From an uncultured Clostridium sp. (GTDB taxonomy: Bacteria > Bacillota > Clostridia > TANB77 > CAG-508): DNA of 32,462 nt. The notes beneath the pieces were generated by a model. The model worked only from the letters and a program-made list of their open reading frames with translations, was not told the DNA's origin and made no database searches. The stretch covers positions 1-32,462 of the forward strand of contig CANEHB010000022.1 of the NCBI GenBank assembly GCA_947427205.1. The letters run 5' to 3'. The translations under genes were made by a program, and so were the position numbers. Shown here in pieces: positions 1 through 7,089 of the stretch (positions are counted from its first letter, which is position 1; every line of letters starts with the position of its first letter).

Positions 1-324
1 CGTGTCTCATTTTATTTTCCTTTCTTTTGCTACATGCAAATTCATTTTTTCAGTAAGTCTAATATATTCCTTTTATTTTATTTTGCATATAAAAATAATT
101 TTACATTTTTAGTCACTTTTTTGCACTTTTCTTACGCACTTACTATTTTCGTGCTTTTTATCATTTTTGTTGCTCTTATAAAAAACTATTAAATTAATAC
201 TTTTTTGCTTTGAATTTACTTGACTTACTAACCTACTCTACTTATAATAAGAATAAATCAAATTTAATTAGGAATAATAATATTTAAAAATTTACAAAAT
301 TCAATAAGGTTTATAGGTAAATCC
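1..324. other. AT-rich intergenic region upstream of the first gene
   Basis: No convincing coding region lies wholly inside this stretch. A minus-strand ATG at 8-10, preceded by an AAAGGA Shine-Dalgarno-like sequence about 7 nt away, could be the start of a gene that runs off the left edge, but only three codons are visible, so this stays a guess. On the plus strand the stretch carries the promoter at 220-248. The rest is T-rich with no strong hairpin or repeat that I can see. Confidence 0.5.
220..248 (+). promoter_or_regulatory. Sigma-A type promoter for the 90-aa gene
   Basis: TTGACT at 220-225 and a perfect TATAAT at 243-248 are separated by exactly 17 bp. Transcription would start near 255, leaving a leader of about 70 to 110 nt before the small plus-strand gene. 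Confidence 0.7.
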
Positions 325-597
325 TTGTTTAAAAATCTAAATATATATAAGGATAAATATTTTATGGGACTATATGGCGATAAAAAAGATTACCAAGAAC
401 TTGTAAAAGATAACATTTCAAAAGCTAAAATTTTATATAATCTATCTGAAAAGGATAGAATTCTAGTCAATGAATTATTAAATAAAAAAGAAAAAATCAA
501 AGAAAAAAATGGAATTCTTTCTAACTTTGAATTACAAAAAATTGATAAAAAAATAGAGAAAATTAAAAATAAAAATAAACATAAAAATAATAAATAA
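325..597 (+). CDS. Small Lys-rich hypothetical protein
   Basis: I do not recognise this 90-aa protein. It is very rich in Lys, Asn, Glu and Ile, has no signal peptide or membrane span, and its second half looks like a charged helix or coiled coil ending in a basic Lys/Asn tail, as seen in small nucleic-acid-associated proteins (inference only). The longest frame starts at a TTG with a weak AGG 7 nt upstream. An in-frame ATG at 364 is preceded by AAGGA with a 10-nt gap and would give a 77-aa protein starting MGLYGDKKDY, which may be the true start. A strong promoter lies upstream, so the gene is probably expressed alone. It converges with the minus-strand gene that follows. Confidence 0.55.
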   Translation: MFKNLNIYKDKYFMGLYGDKKDYQELVKDNISKAKILYNLSEKDRILVNELLNKKEKIKEKNGILSNFELQKIDKKIEKIKNKNKHKNNK

Positions 598-626
598 CAA
601 AAAGGACATTATAAAAATTAGCGATA

Positions 627-672
627 TTTTTATTTAGTAGGAAGTTCGTAGAACTTTCATACTAAATAAAAA
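627..672. repeat. Long imperfect palindrome between convergent genes
   Basis: The arms TTTTTATTTAGTA (627-639) and TACTAAATAAAAA (660-672) are perfectly complementary. The inner arms GGAAGTTC and GAACTTTC extend the stem to about 21 bp around a 3-nt loop. The A/T polarity of the flanks is opposite to that of a terminator (T-rich on the left, A-rich on the right), so this may be a DNA palindrome or mRNA 3'-end structure rather than a classical terminator. Confidence 0.55.
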
Positions 673-697
673 AAAGCTGTGCCAGTCAGGCACTGCT
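668..697 (-). terminator. Rho-independent terminator overlapping the stop codon
   Basis: Read on the minus strand, AGCAGTGCC, a 5-nt loop and GGCACAGCT form a GC-rich stem followed by a run of eight T. The hairpin contains the stop codon (686-688) of the minus-strand gene, so coding region and terminator overlap. A CTTTTC tail on the other strand makes it weakly bidirectional for the plus-strand gene. Confidence 0.75.
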
Positions 698-943
698 CTT
701 TTCAAAACTTTTAACTTCAGCCAATCTATACATATCAGAAGCCTTACCATCTGAAGCTTCGATAAGAGATTTAAAAAACGGTATTACTTCTCCATCATAC
801 GATTTTTCTACTGCTGGATCAAGTATAAGACTTTTGGTAACTTTATCTATCGTTTCTGCCACAACCTCATACTTATGTTTTTCCCCATCAACTGTTAATC
901 TGCCTAATAGAAATCCTCCCCAGTAAACCTCATATCTCTTCAT
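686..943 (-). CDS. Small conserved-looking hypothetical protein
   Basis: An 85-aa soluble protein with no recognised family. It opens with KRYEVYWGGFLLGRL, a compact beta-rich start with several aromatic residues, and ends in a charged helix. I place the start at the ATG at 943 (MKRYEVYW), because a perfect AGGAGG at 951-956 lies 7 nt upstream; the in-frame ATG at 949 is only 1 nt from that site and too close to be used. The gene has its own consensus promoter in the gap after yvcK and its own terminator, so it is monocistronic. Function unknown. Confidence 0.7.
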   Translation of the reverse strand: MKRYEVYWGGFLLGRLTVDGEKHKYEVVAETIDKVTKSLILDPAVEKSYDGEVIPFFKSLIEASDGKASDMYRLAEVKSFEKSSA

Positions 944-996
944 GTTCATTCCTCCTAATGGCTTTTTTAGTTTATTCCATATGCAACAACTTATTA

Positions 997-1025
997 AGTA
1001 TAACTTATCTTTGTCACTATGTCAA
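997..1025 (-). promoter_or_regulatory. Near-consensus sigma-A promoter for the 85-aa gene
   Basis: On the minus strand a perfect TTGACA (1020-1025) and TATACT (997-1002) are separated by 17 bp. The -35 box lies just past the yvcK stop codon. Expression of the small downstream gene is therefore independent of yvcK and probably strong. Confidence 0.8.
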
Positions 1026-1030
1026 CTATT

Positions 1031-1987
1031 TCATCTCATTAAATACGAGAATATTACTGAACTTAATTTTAAACTATTATGTTTTATAGTTCCATCTGTT
1101 GTTGTTATTAAATCATCTTCAATAAGTTCATATTTTCCTTTTTTAATGTTATCATAGTCAATAGGAACTATATCCTTTTGCTCTTCTGTTTCATATTTTT
1201 TTATTAATTCTTTTGGAATTTTAGTATTACTTGCTATAACCACATCTATAGAATCTTTTCCTAAGTATTGTTCTAATACATTTATATGGTCACTTACACC
1301 AAATCCGTCTGTTTCTCCAGGTTGTGTTACTGCATTACATATATACATAACTTTTCCTTTAGCATTTTTTATAGCAGTTGCAACATCCTTACAAATTATA
1401 TGTGGCATTACACTTGTATATAAACTTCCCATACTTAATATTATTAAATCTGCATCTGCTATTGCATCAAAAACTTCTGGTAAAACATGTGGATCTTCTT
1501 TATAAAAAAATCTTCTATATTTTTTATTTGCTTTTGTTATTTCCTCTTCACCTTCAATTACTTCTCCCTCTGTTGTTTCTCCCATTAAAGTTAAAAAGCA
1601 ATCTTCTGAAAGTGGTAAAACTTTGTGTTTTACATCTAATATTTTACTTAAGTATTTAATACTTGTTTGCAGGCTTCCTGTTTCGTGAATTAATGATGTT
1701 AAAATTAAATTTCCTAATGCATGACCGTTAAGTTCACTATATGTAGATAATCTGTATTCCATAACATCTCTTACTTCATCTGGTAAAGTAGATAAGTTAC
1801 TTAAAACTTTTCTAATATCTCCAACTGCTGGTGTAGAAAATTCTTTTCTTAATCTTCCTGTGCTTGATCCATCATCTGATACTGTAATTACTGCTGTTAT
1901 ATCAACAGGAAAATATTTTAATCCTTTGAGTACAAATGAGGTTCCTGTACCTCCACCTAATATTACTATTTTTTTATTTTTCTGCAT
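1031..1987 (-). CDS. yvcK: YvcK/CofD-like gluconeogenesis factor family protein
   Basis: A 318-aa cytoplasmic protein of the YvcK/CofD family (YvcK binds UDP-N-acetylglucosamine and is needed for growth on gluconeogenic carbon sources and for cell-wall balance in Bacillus). The N-terminal nucleotide-binding loop KIVILGGGTGTSF (about residues 5-17) is followed by TVSDDGSSTGRLRKEF and GDIRKVLSNLS, all hallmarks of the family, and the length matches. The start has an AAGGGAGA Shine-Dalgarno a few nt upstream. In many Firmicutes yvcK lies between rapZ and whiA; here it stands alone downstream of recR across a 206-bp gap with a likely terminator, so the usual cluster is broken up. Confidence 0.93.
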   Translation of the reverse strand: MQKNKKIVILGGGTGTSFVLKGLKYFPVDITAVITVSDDGSSTGRLRKEFSTPAVGDIRKVLSNLSTLPDEVRDVMEYRLSTYSELNGHALGNLILTSLIHETGSLQTSIKYLSKILDVKHKVLPLSEDCFLTLMGETTEGEVIEGEEEITKANKKYRRFFYKEDPHVLPEVFDAIADADLIILSMGSLYTSVMPHIICKDVATAIKNAKGKVMYICNAVTQPGETDGFGVSDHINVLEQYLGKDSIDVVIASNTKIPKELIKKYETEEQKDIVPIDYDNIKKGKYELIEDDLITTTDGTIKHNSLKLSSVIFSYLMR

Positions 1988-2076
1988 AATGATTCTCCCT
2001 TAAAATAAGCTTCATTTTATAATATCTTATTCAGTATAAAATAATTTGATACATATATTATATAAAATACTAACAA

Positions 2077-2126
2077 AAATTTTATTTAGTAAAATTTCAT
2101 AAATAATTTATAAAACTTTACTAAAT
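2077..2126 (-). terminator. Probable terminator of the dnaX-ybaB-recR operon
   Basis: On the minus strand the arms ATTTAGTAAAGTTT (2113-2126) and AAATTTTACTAAAT (2084-2097) pair over 14 bp with one G-U, around a 15-nt loop, followed by AAAATTTTTG. The stem is AT-only and so weak, but it lies 70 bp past the recR stop and ahead of yvcK. Confidence 0.5.
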
Positions 2127-2193
2127 TTCTTAAATATTGCTCTACATACTAAATTTTATATAATAAAATAGAATAATATACAATATCAAATAC

Positions 2194-2793
2194 CTATATT
2201 TCACTTCTTCCTTCTAAAGCTTTTGTAAGTGTTATCTCATCTGTGTACTCTAAATCTCCTCCAACTGGTATTCCTCTAGCTATTCTTGTTGTTTTTATTC
2301 CCATCGGTTTTACAAGTTTAGAAATATACATTGATGTTGCTTCTCCTTCAACTCTTGGATTTGTTGCTAATATTATTTCTTTTACATCTCCATTCATTAT
2401 TCTACTAAGTAGTTCTTTTATTTTAATATCGTCTGGACCAACTCCATTCATAGGAGATATTGAGCCATGTAAAACATGATAAACTCCATTATATTCATGT
2501 GTTCTTTCCATTGCTATTACATCTCTAACATCTTCTACAACACATATTACTGACTCATCTCTTTTAGGATTTGAACAGATATTACATGGGTCTGTATCAG
2601 ATATATTAAAACATTTTGAACAGAAATGTAAATTCTTTTTTGCATTTATTATAGAATTTGTAAATTCTTCTACTTCTTCTTGATTCAAATCTAACATATA
2701 AAATGCTAATCTTTGCGCTGTTTTATGACCTATACTAGGCAATTTCTCAAAACTCTCTATTAACTTTTCTATTGAAGGTGAATAATATGACAT
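2194..2793 (-). CDS. recR: Recombination mediator RecR
   Basis: A 199-aa RecR, the usual length. With RecF and RecO it loads RecA onto SSB-coated single-stranded DNA at gaps. Visible parts are the helix-hairpin-helix region near residues 10-35 ([17 protein letters not shown]), a four-cysteine zinc finger (C58, C61, C70, C73) and a Toprim domain from about residue 80 ([22 protein letters not shown]), ending in [12 protein letters not shown] and the [10 protein letters not shown] tail typical of the family. The start has AAGGAAGG upstream. It follows ybaB by about 20 bp, the conserved dnaX-ybaB-recR order of Firmicutes. Confidence 0.97.
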   Translation of the reverse strand: MSYYSPSIEKLIESFEKLPSIGHKTAQRLAFYMLDLNQEEVEEFTNSIINAKKNLHFCSKCFNISDTDPCNICSNPKRDESVICVVEDVRDVIAMERTHEYNGVYHVLHGSISPMNGVGPDDIKIKELLSRIMNGDVKEIILATNPRVEGEATSMYISKLVKPMGIKTTRIARGIPVGGDLEYTDEITLTKALEGRSEI

Positions 2794-2812
2794 CTAAATA
2801 TCCTTCCTTATC

Positions 2813-3157
2813 TTACATTAACCCTGGTATATTGAATTTTCCTAAAGATGCTGCTTGAGCCTCATCAACTTTTCTTAATGCTTCATTTACTGATGTTAAT
2901 ATTAAATCTTGTAACATTTCTACATCATCTGGATCAACTACTTCTTTTTGTAATTTTATTTCTTTTATTACTTTATCTCCGGTAACTTTTACATATACTG
3001 CTCCTCCACCTGCTGTTGATTCAAATTCCTTGCTTCCTAATTCTTCTTGTGATTTCTCCATATCTGCTTGCATTTTTTTAGCTTCTTTCATAAGTTGGTT
3101 TATATTCATACCACCGAAGCCTCCCATTCCTCCTGGAAATCCTCCTCTTTTTCCCAT
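2813..3157 (-). CDS. ybaB: YbaB/EbfC family nucleoid-associated protein
   Basis: A 114-aa homodimeric DNA-binding protein of the YbaB/EbfC family. A short Gly/Met-rich N-terminal segment (RGGFPGGMGGFGGM) precedes the conserved helix NINQLMKEAKKMQADMEK. The sheet then carries FESTAGGGAVYVKVTGD, and the final helix holds DLILTSVNEALRKVDE. A clear AGGAGG lies 7 nt before the ATG. It sits between dnaX and recR as in Bacillus (yaaK), with a structured 94-bp gap on the dnaX side. Confidence 0.95.
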   Translation of the reverse strand: MGKRGGFPGGMGGFGGMNINQLMKEAKKMQADMEKSQEELGSKEFESTAGGGAVYVKVTGDKVIKEIKLQKEVVDPDDVEMLQDLILTSVNEALRKVDEAQAASLGKFNIPGLM

Positions 3158-3187
3158 TTTAAATTCCTCCTAAATTCTTTTTACTTT

Positions 3188-3251
3188 GTGAAAAAATTTT
3201 ATCCGTTCTTCAAGATTTTTTAATCTCGAAGTAGCAATATGCAATTTTCAC
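3188..3251 (-). promoter_or_regulatory. Structured spacer between dnaX and ybaB
   Basis: Inner arms at 3208-3217 and 3222-3231 (CTTCAAGATT with AATCTCGAAG, one G-U pair as RNA) close a 4-nt loop. Outer arms GTGAAAA (3188-3194) and TTTTCAC (3245-3251) enclose it, starting right after the dnaX stop. No T-tract follows, so it looks like an mRNA stability or processing element rather than a terminator. Confidence 0.4.
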
Positions 3252-4827
3252 TTATTCTATTATATTTATATCGATTCCTAAATCGTCTATAGCACTTTTC
3301 TTCTCTGGCTTATCTTTTTGTTTTCCATCTTTATATTTTAAATGAATTTCTTTTCCTGTAATTTTAAATATTTCTTTAACTAATTCATTTTGATTTTCAA
3401 CTGATTCTAATATTTTCTGATTAAATGATGTTAGTCCATTTGGAAATTCTACTTCCCATACTAAATCATTTAATTCATTAATTCTAGTATTTATTAATGC
3501 TGTATATAATCTAATTTTTCCATTTCTTTTTAAATTATCTATTAATTTTTTCCAAGCAACATCTATGCTTGATGCAGAAACTGATTTTCCTTGTATCTTC
3601 TCTTCTTCTGTTTCTACTCTGTTTACATCTTTTGGCTTTGCTTCTATTTCTGGCATTGATGATTCTATAGCTTTTCCTTGTTTTAAATTTGCTAATTTTT
3701 CTTCTAATAATTGTAATCTTTTTTCTATAGAATCTCCTGATGAAAATTCTTGTTTTCTACATGCTTTTATTATTCCTGTTTGGAACATAATTGTTTTTTG
3801 TGAAGACCATTTTAAGTCATTTTCTAAATTTGATAGTAAATATATAACATCTAATAGTCTACTTTCTTCTGTTATATCTGCTAATTTCTTGATTTCTTCT
3901 ATTTCATTTTCAGAATATATTTTTAAATCATTAGTAGTTTTATAAACTAATATATCCTTAAAATATTTTATTACTTCCCATAAAAAATTATATAAATCTT
4001 TTCCATCATTTATTACATCATCTATCGCTTCTAAAGATTTTGTTACATCATACTCTAATATTCCTCTTGATAATTTATTTATATATTCTAAGCTTGGAAG
4101 TCCTACTAATTCTTTTACTTCTTCTATAGTAATATTTTCTGAATTTTCTTGACTACATCTTTCTAATATACTTATAGCATCTCTCATATGTCCTTCTGAA
4201 AGTACTGCTATTATTTTTAATGCTTCTTCATCTATTTTTATTTGTGCATCTGTACAAATAATTTTTAACCTTTTTATAATATCTTGCTCTGGTATTTTTT
4301 TAAAGTCAAATCTTTGACATCTTGAAAGTATTGTTGTTGGCAACTTTTGAGGTTCTGTTGTTGCCAATATAAATTTTACATGTTCTGGTGGTTCTTCTAA
4401 TGTTTTAAGTAATGCATTAAAAGCACCTGTTGAAAGCATATGTACCTCATCTATTATATATACTCTATATTTAGCTTTTGTTGGTAAAAAATTCACTTCA
4501 TCTCTAATTGATCTAATATCTTCAACACTGTTATTTGATGCAGCATCCATTTCAACAACATCTGTAAGTGATCCTTCTAAAATTTCTTTGCAAATTTCAC
4601 ATTCGTTGCAAGGCTCACCGTCCCTGTGGATTTAAGCAATTTACCACTCTTGCAAGTATTTTTGCTGATGTAGTTTTTCCTGTTCCTCTTCCACCATTGA
4701 ATAGATAAGCATGTCCAACTCTTCCTGACATTACTTGATTTCTTAAAGTTTTTGTTATGTGATCTTGTCCTACCATATCTGAAAATTTTAATGGTCTAAA
4801 ATTTCTATAAAGAGCTGTATATGACAT
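3252..4827 (-). CDS. dnaX: DNA polymerase III subunit gamma/tau, split by a 1-nt frameshift
   Basis: DnaX loads the beta clamp and organises the replisome. The first frame (4615-4827) reads MSYTALYRNFRPLKFSDMVG and a Walker A GGRGTGKTT at residues 45-53, then stops at TGA just after VNCLNPQ. The second frame holds the rest: zinc-module cysteines (PCNECEICKEI), DAASNNSVEDIR, Walker B VYIIDEVHML, ILATTEP and LSRCQRF, through to a charged C-terminus. Removing one G from the GGG at 4622-4624 joins the frames into NPQDGEPCNEC with no loss and gives about 524 aa, a normal length. Since dnaX is essential, a sequencing or assembly error is the simplest reading; a true mutation is less likely. A GGAGGG site precedes the ATG at 4827. 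First gene of the dnaX-ybaB-recR operon, directly after the SRP RNA gene. Confidence 0.93.
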
Positions 4828-4832
4828 TTTAC

Positions 4833-4898
4833 CCTCCTTGTCCTTTTATGGACATTTGTTAATGGACATTTTTGTCCTAATAGGGACAAATATCCATT
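4833..4898 (-). promoter_or_regulatory. dnaX leader with repeated GGACA/TGTCC hairpins
   Basis: Between the SRP RNA and dnaX, 4861-4898 forms an imperfect stem of about 16 bp (AATGGA...TTGTCC, loop TAATA, GGGACAA...TCCATT). A second small hairpin (TGTCC at 4839-4843 with GGACA at 4850-4854) abuts the AAGGAGG ribosome binding site (4833-4839). The shared GGACA/TGTCC units allow alternative pairings, so a leader that tunes dnaX translation or separates it from the SRP transcript is possible (inference). Confidence 0.4.
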
Positions 4899-4918
4899 TT
4901 CTTTTGTTATATTTAAAA

Positions 4919-5034
4919 GCTTTTCTTAAGGAAGGCATGCGAACTCACATAAATACACTACTTATCGCTGCTTTCTTCCGAACCTGACGAGATTCATAGC
5001 TTTTTATTGAAGCATACCTTCCTTAAGAAAAGCC
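4919..5034 (-). ncRNA. ffs: Signal recognition particle RNA (small bacterial type)
   Basis: The minus strand carries the SRP domain IV signature CAGGTTCGGAAGAAAGCAGC, with the GGAA tetraloop and the asymmetric CAGG/AGCAG loop that binds Ffh. Two substitutions against the usual form (TT and AA) are compensatory in the hairpin stem. The ends GGCTTTTCTTAAGGAAGG and CCTTCCTTAAGAAAAGC pair over about 17 bp and close the long rod, followed by TTTT. At about 116 nt it is a small SRP RNA without an obvious Alu domain. Its place directly upstream of dnaX matches Bacillus (scr-dnaX). Confidence 0.93.
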
Positions 5035-5050
5035 ACTTAAATACTAAATG

Positions 5051-5079
5051 ATTATATAATGGATTCTCTTATTTTGCAA
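5051..5079 (-). promoter_or_regulatory. Promoter of the SRP RNA gene
   Basis: Minus strand TTGCAA (5074-5079) and TATAAT (5051-5056) with a 17-bp spacer; the expected start lies about 10 nt before the 5' end of the SRP RNA. Confidence 0.65.
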
Positions 5080-5192
5080 TACTTTTTATTGTAATATATT
5101 ATTAATTTCGTTACTATTTTTTGAACTATATTAATTTTCTTTATATCTAAAAAATAGTATCATGAAAAAAGAATATACATTTTTATATTAAT

Positions 5193-5918
5193 TTAAATTC
5201 TTTTAAATACTACATCACTAAAATCTGTTATTTCTATGCTTGATGATCCTTCTTCTATAACTGTATCTACTGGCATGTCTAATTTTATTGTTCCTTTATA
5301 ACTAACATTGTTGCTTGTAGTTATTATTATGTCAAAACTTACATTAAACTTGATTTCTTCTATTCCTATACCTAAATTTGAAAGTAATCTTCCATCATAT
5401 ATAATTTCTTGAGTTTCATTTGATACATATGAACCTAAATCTTCTATAGAAAATCTAAATCCAAGTATTCCACCATTATTAGCTATCTCAAGAGATTTCA
5501 TATCATCTATAACTCCACCTGTATATGTTATACTTTCATTTAAATAATCTTGTTCACTATGTGTATATAAATTTGAAAGTTCACCTGTTGGTCTTAATAA
5601 CTTTAACTTTCCTTTTTGTGGTGCTTTATTAATATCAAAATTTTCAAATTTAATTTCTTTTATTGTAGTATCTCCTTCTATTGTTTTATCAATATACATA
5701 AATATATCATTTACTTGAGTAACTCCTATATTCCATATATTAGCTGGATCATCTACTACATGTCCATCAACTGTACTTACTAAAAGTATTTTACTTATTG
5801 AAAATGGTAATCTTTTTTCTCCCTCTACATCATACTTAATTATTATTGATATAACTACCATTAATATTATAGCTATAGAAACTAAAAATAAACATCTTTT
5901 AAATAGATTTTTTTTCAT
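5193..5918 (-). CDS. Membrane-anchored protein of unknown function (paralog of the gene at 8937)
   Basis: A 241-aa protein with an N-terminal membrane anchor (about residues 8-28, LFLVSIAIILMVVISIII) after a short basic start, so the remainder probably faces outward. The body is beta-rich, without known motifs. It aligns over its length with the 281-aa protein at 8937-9782: FSISKILLVSTVDG matches FKIGKIILYSSANA, IFMYIDKTIEGD matches IEIYIDNTTKNK, and LGIGIEEIKFNVSFDIII matches ANIGIENLKTTISFTIHL. The start has GAGAGG upstream and overlaps the end of tadA by 20 bp, so the two are translationally coupled. Function unknown. Confidence 0.8.
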   Translation of the reverse strand: MKKNLFKRCLFLVSIAIILMVVISIIIKYDVEGEKRLPFSISKILLVSTVDGHVVDDPANIWNIGVTQVNDIFMYIDKTIEGDTTIKEIKFENFDINKAPQKGKLKLLRPTGELSNLYTHSEQDYLNESITYTGGVIDDMKSLEIANNGGILGFRFSIEDLGSYVSNETQEIIYDGRLLSNLGIGIEEIKFNVSFDIIITTSNNVSYKGTIKLDMPVDTVIEEGSSSIEITDFSDVVFKRI

Positions 5919-6372
5919 TTTTATTCCTCTCTCTTAAAAACCTAAAGAACTCTTTAAGTAATTTTTCACATTCTTCTTTTAATATATATTTTTCTACTTC
6001 TATTTTATGATTAAATTTATAATCTTTTAAAAGATTTAATACAGATCCACATGCACCTGTTTTATTATCATCTGTTCCAATATATAATTTTTTTATTCTT
6101 GAATTTATTAGTGCTCCTGCACACATTGAGCATGGCTCTAAAGTCACATACATCTCACAATCTAACAATCTCCACGCATCTATTTTTTTACAAGCTTTTT
6201 TTATTGCTAAAATTTCTGCATGACATGTAGCGTCTTTTTTATTTTCCTTCATATTATGAGCTCTTGCAATTATTTTTCCATCTTTTACTATTACTGCTCC
6301 TACTGGGACCTCTTCTTCCTCTAATGCTTTCTGTGCTTCTTTTAGAGCTTCTCTCATAAATTTTTCTTCCAA
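5899..6372 (-). CDS. tadA: tRNA-specific adenosine deaminase TadA
   Basis: A 157-aa zinc enzyme that converts A34 to inosine in tRNA-Arg(ACG), allowing it to read CGN codons. The catalytic motif CHAE (H51, E53) and the zinc site PCSMC (C81, C84) are intact, as are EVPVGAVIV and the RIKKLYIGTDDNKTGACGS segment. The frame starts at TTG (6372) with an AGGAG at 6379-6383, 6 nt away; the next Met (MREALKEA) has no such site, so TTG is preferred. It is the first protein gene after tRNA-Arg(CCU), with a duplicated tRNA end lying directly against its ribosome binding site. TadA upstream of SRP RNA and dnaX is conserved synteny with Bacillus. Confidence 0.96.
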   Translation of the reverse strand: MEEKFMREALKEAQKALEEEEVPVGAVIVKDGKIIARAHNMKENKKDATCHAEILAIKKACKKIDAWRLLDCEMYVTLEPCSMCAGALINSRIKKLYIGTDDNKTGACGSVLNLLKDYKFNHKIEVEKYILKEECEKLLKEFFRFLRERNKNEKKSI

Positions 6373-6383
6373 TATTTTCTCCT

Positions 6384-6494
6384 ACTATTTAATTGGTGTG
6401 CCCAGAGGGACTCGGCGAGCCGCGTCGGGAAAACAGTCTACTAGACTGTTTTCTAATCCTCCTTTTCGAGTCCCATTATAGTACACTATTTAAT

Positions 6495-6515
<21 letters not shown>
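6384..6515 (-). repeat. Duplicated tRNA-Arg 3' end flanking a palindromic element
   Basis: A 31-bp direct repeat occurs at 6384-6414 and 6485-6515. The right copy is the T-arm/acceptor end, CCA and the following 11 nt of the tRNA gene. The left copy is the same stretch without the rest of the tRNA. Between and overlapping them, 6407-6474 is bounded by inverted repeats GGGACTCG and CGAGTCCC. It contains a perfect 11-bp-stem hairpin (GAAAACAGTCT, loop ACT, AGACTGTTTTC, 6429-6453) and a GC-rich patch unlike its surroundings. It resembles an att-like duplication or a small non-autonomous repeat that targets tRNA ends. No integrase is nearby. Confidence 0.75.
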
Positions 6516-6570
<55 letters not shown>

Positions 6571-6583
6571 ATTTTTCGTTTAT

Positions 6584-6612
6584 ATTATAGCTGAATTGTT
6601 AGTAAAAATCAA
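6584..6612 (-). promoter_or_regulatory. Promoter for tRNA-Arg and tadA
   Basis: Minus strand TTGATT (6607-6612) and TATAAT (6584-6589) with a 17-bp spacer, starting transcription a few nt before the mature tRNA end. Confidence 0.75.
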
Positions 6613-6627
6613 GATAATAGGGATTTT

Positions 6628-7089
6628 CTAACTATTTTTATTAAAAAAGCTCTTTATTTTATCCATTATTTTTTGATACCATTTTAATTCATAAATAACT
6701 AATTCATTTTTATTAGCATGTTCTTCATTGTAATCTCTGCTATTTTTATCATTATTAAATATTTTGTCTAAACTATATTTTTTACTTAATTCTTCTTGTG
6801 CTGTTATTTCATTTTTTTTCAAAATATTTTCTAGCATTGCATATTTTTCTTTGTTTAAAAAATATTCTTTCCATAGATATAGCAATATTGTAGCTGCTTC
6901 TCTAGATACATTATTATTTTTTAAACTTTTTTTTGAATCATATGAAAAACTATACATTGTATCCATATGTTGCTTTATATATTCAATTTCTTCATGTGGA
7001 ATTTTATTTTTTTCATTATTATCTAATGTATTAACTATTGTATAAACTTCTGTATATGCCTTAGCATACATCTCTACCATATTTGTCAT
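6628..7089 (-). CDS. Hypothetical helical protein
   Basis: A 153-aa soluble, mostly helical protein of unknown function. It begins MTNMVEMYAKAYTEVYTIV and has a conserved-looking middle (EAATILLYLWKEYFLNKEKY), then a polar linker, then a basic amphipathic C-terminal helix (YQKIMDKIKSFFNK) that could touch the membrane. The frame overlaps the 3' end of the 604-aa gene by 29 bp, so translation is probably coupled. The ATG at 7080 (MVEMYAK) is an alternative start. The last gene of the operon that begins with the glucosaminidase; the next promoter, for tRNA-Arg, follows directly. Confidence 0.7.
   Translation of the reverse strand: MTNMVEMYAKAYTEVYTIVNTLDNNEKNKIPHEEIEYIKQHMDTMYSFSYDSKKSLKNNNVSREAATILLYLWKEYFLNKEKYAMLENILKKNEITAQEELSKKYSLDKIFNNDKNSRDYNEEHANKNELVIYELKWYQKIMDKIKSFFNKNS

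Noticed and set aside
1..10. Gene starting at 10 on the minus strand and leaving the window
   Set aside because: A Shine-Dalgarno-like AAAGGA and ATG are present, but three codons are too few to support a gene.
942..1157. 71-aa plus-strand frame opposite the yvcK end
   Set aside because: It covers the well-formed minus-strand promoter and the yvcK 3' end; no Shine-Dalgarno in a suitable place.
4551..4620. Programmed frameshift in dnaX
   Set aside because: A +1 shift would be needed at residue 67 of an essential protein, with no slippery heptamer; known dnaX frameshifting is -1 and after the ATPase domains.
5113..5158. Inverted repeat ACTATTTTTT/AAAAAATAGT past the 241-aa gene
   Set aside because: Arms are pure AT apart from one C-G pair, with a 26-nt loop; chance is likely in such AT-rich DNA.
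6407..6474. T-box or other riboswitch ahead of tadA
   Set aside because: No T-box sequence or specifier stem is present; the piece is fully described by the tRNA-end repeat and a simple palindrome.
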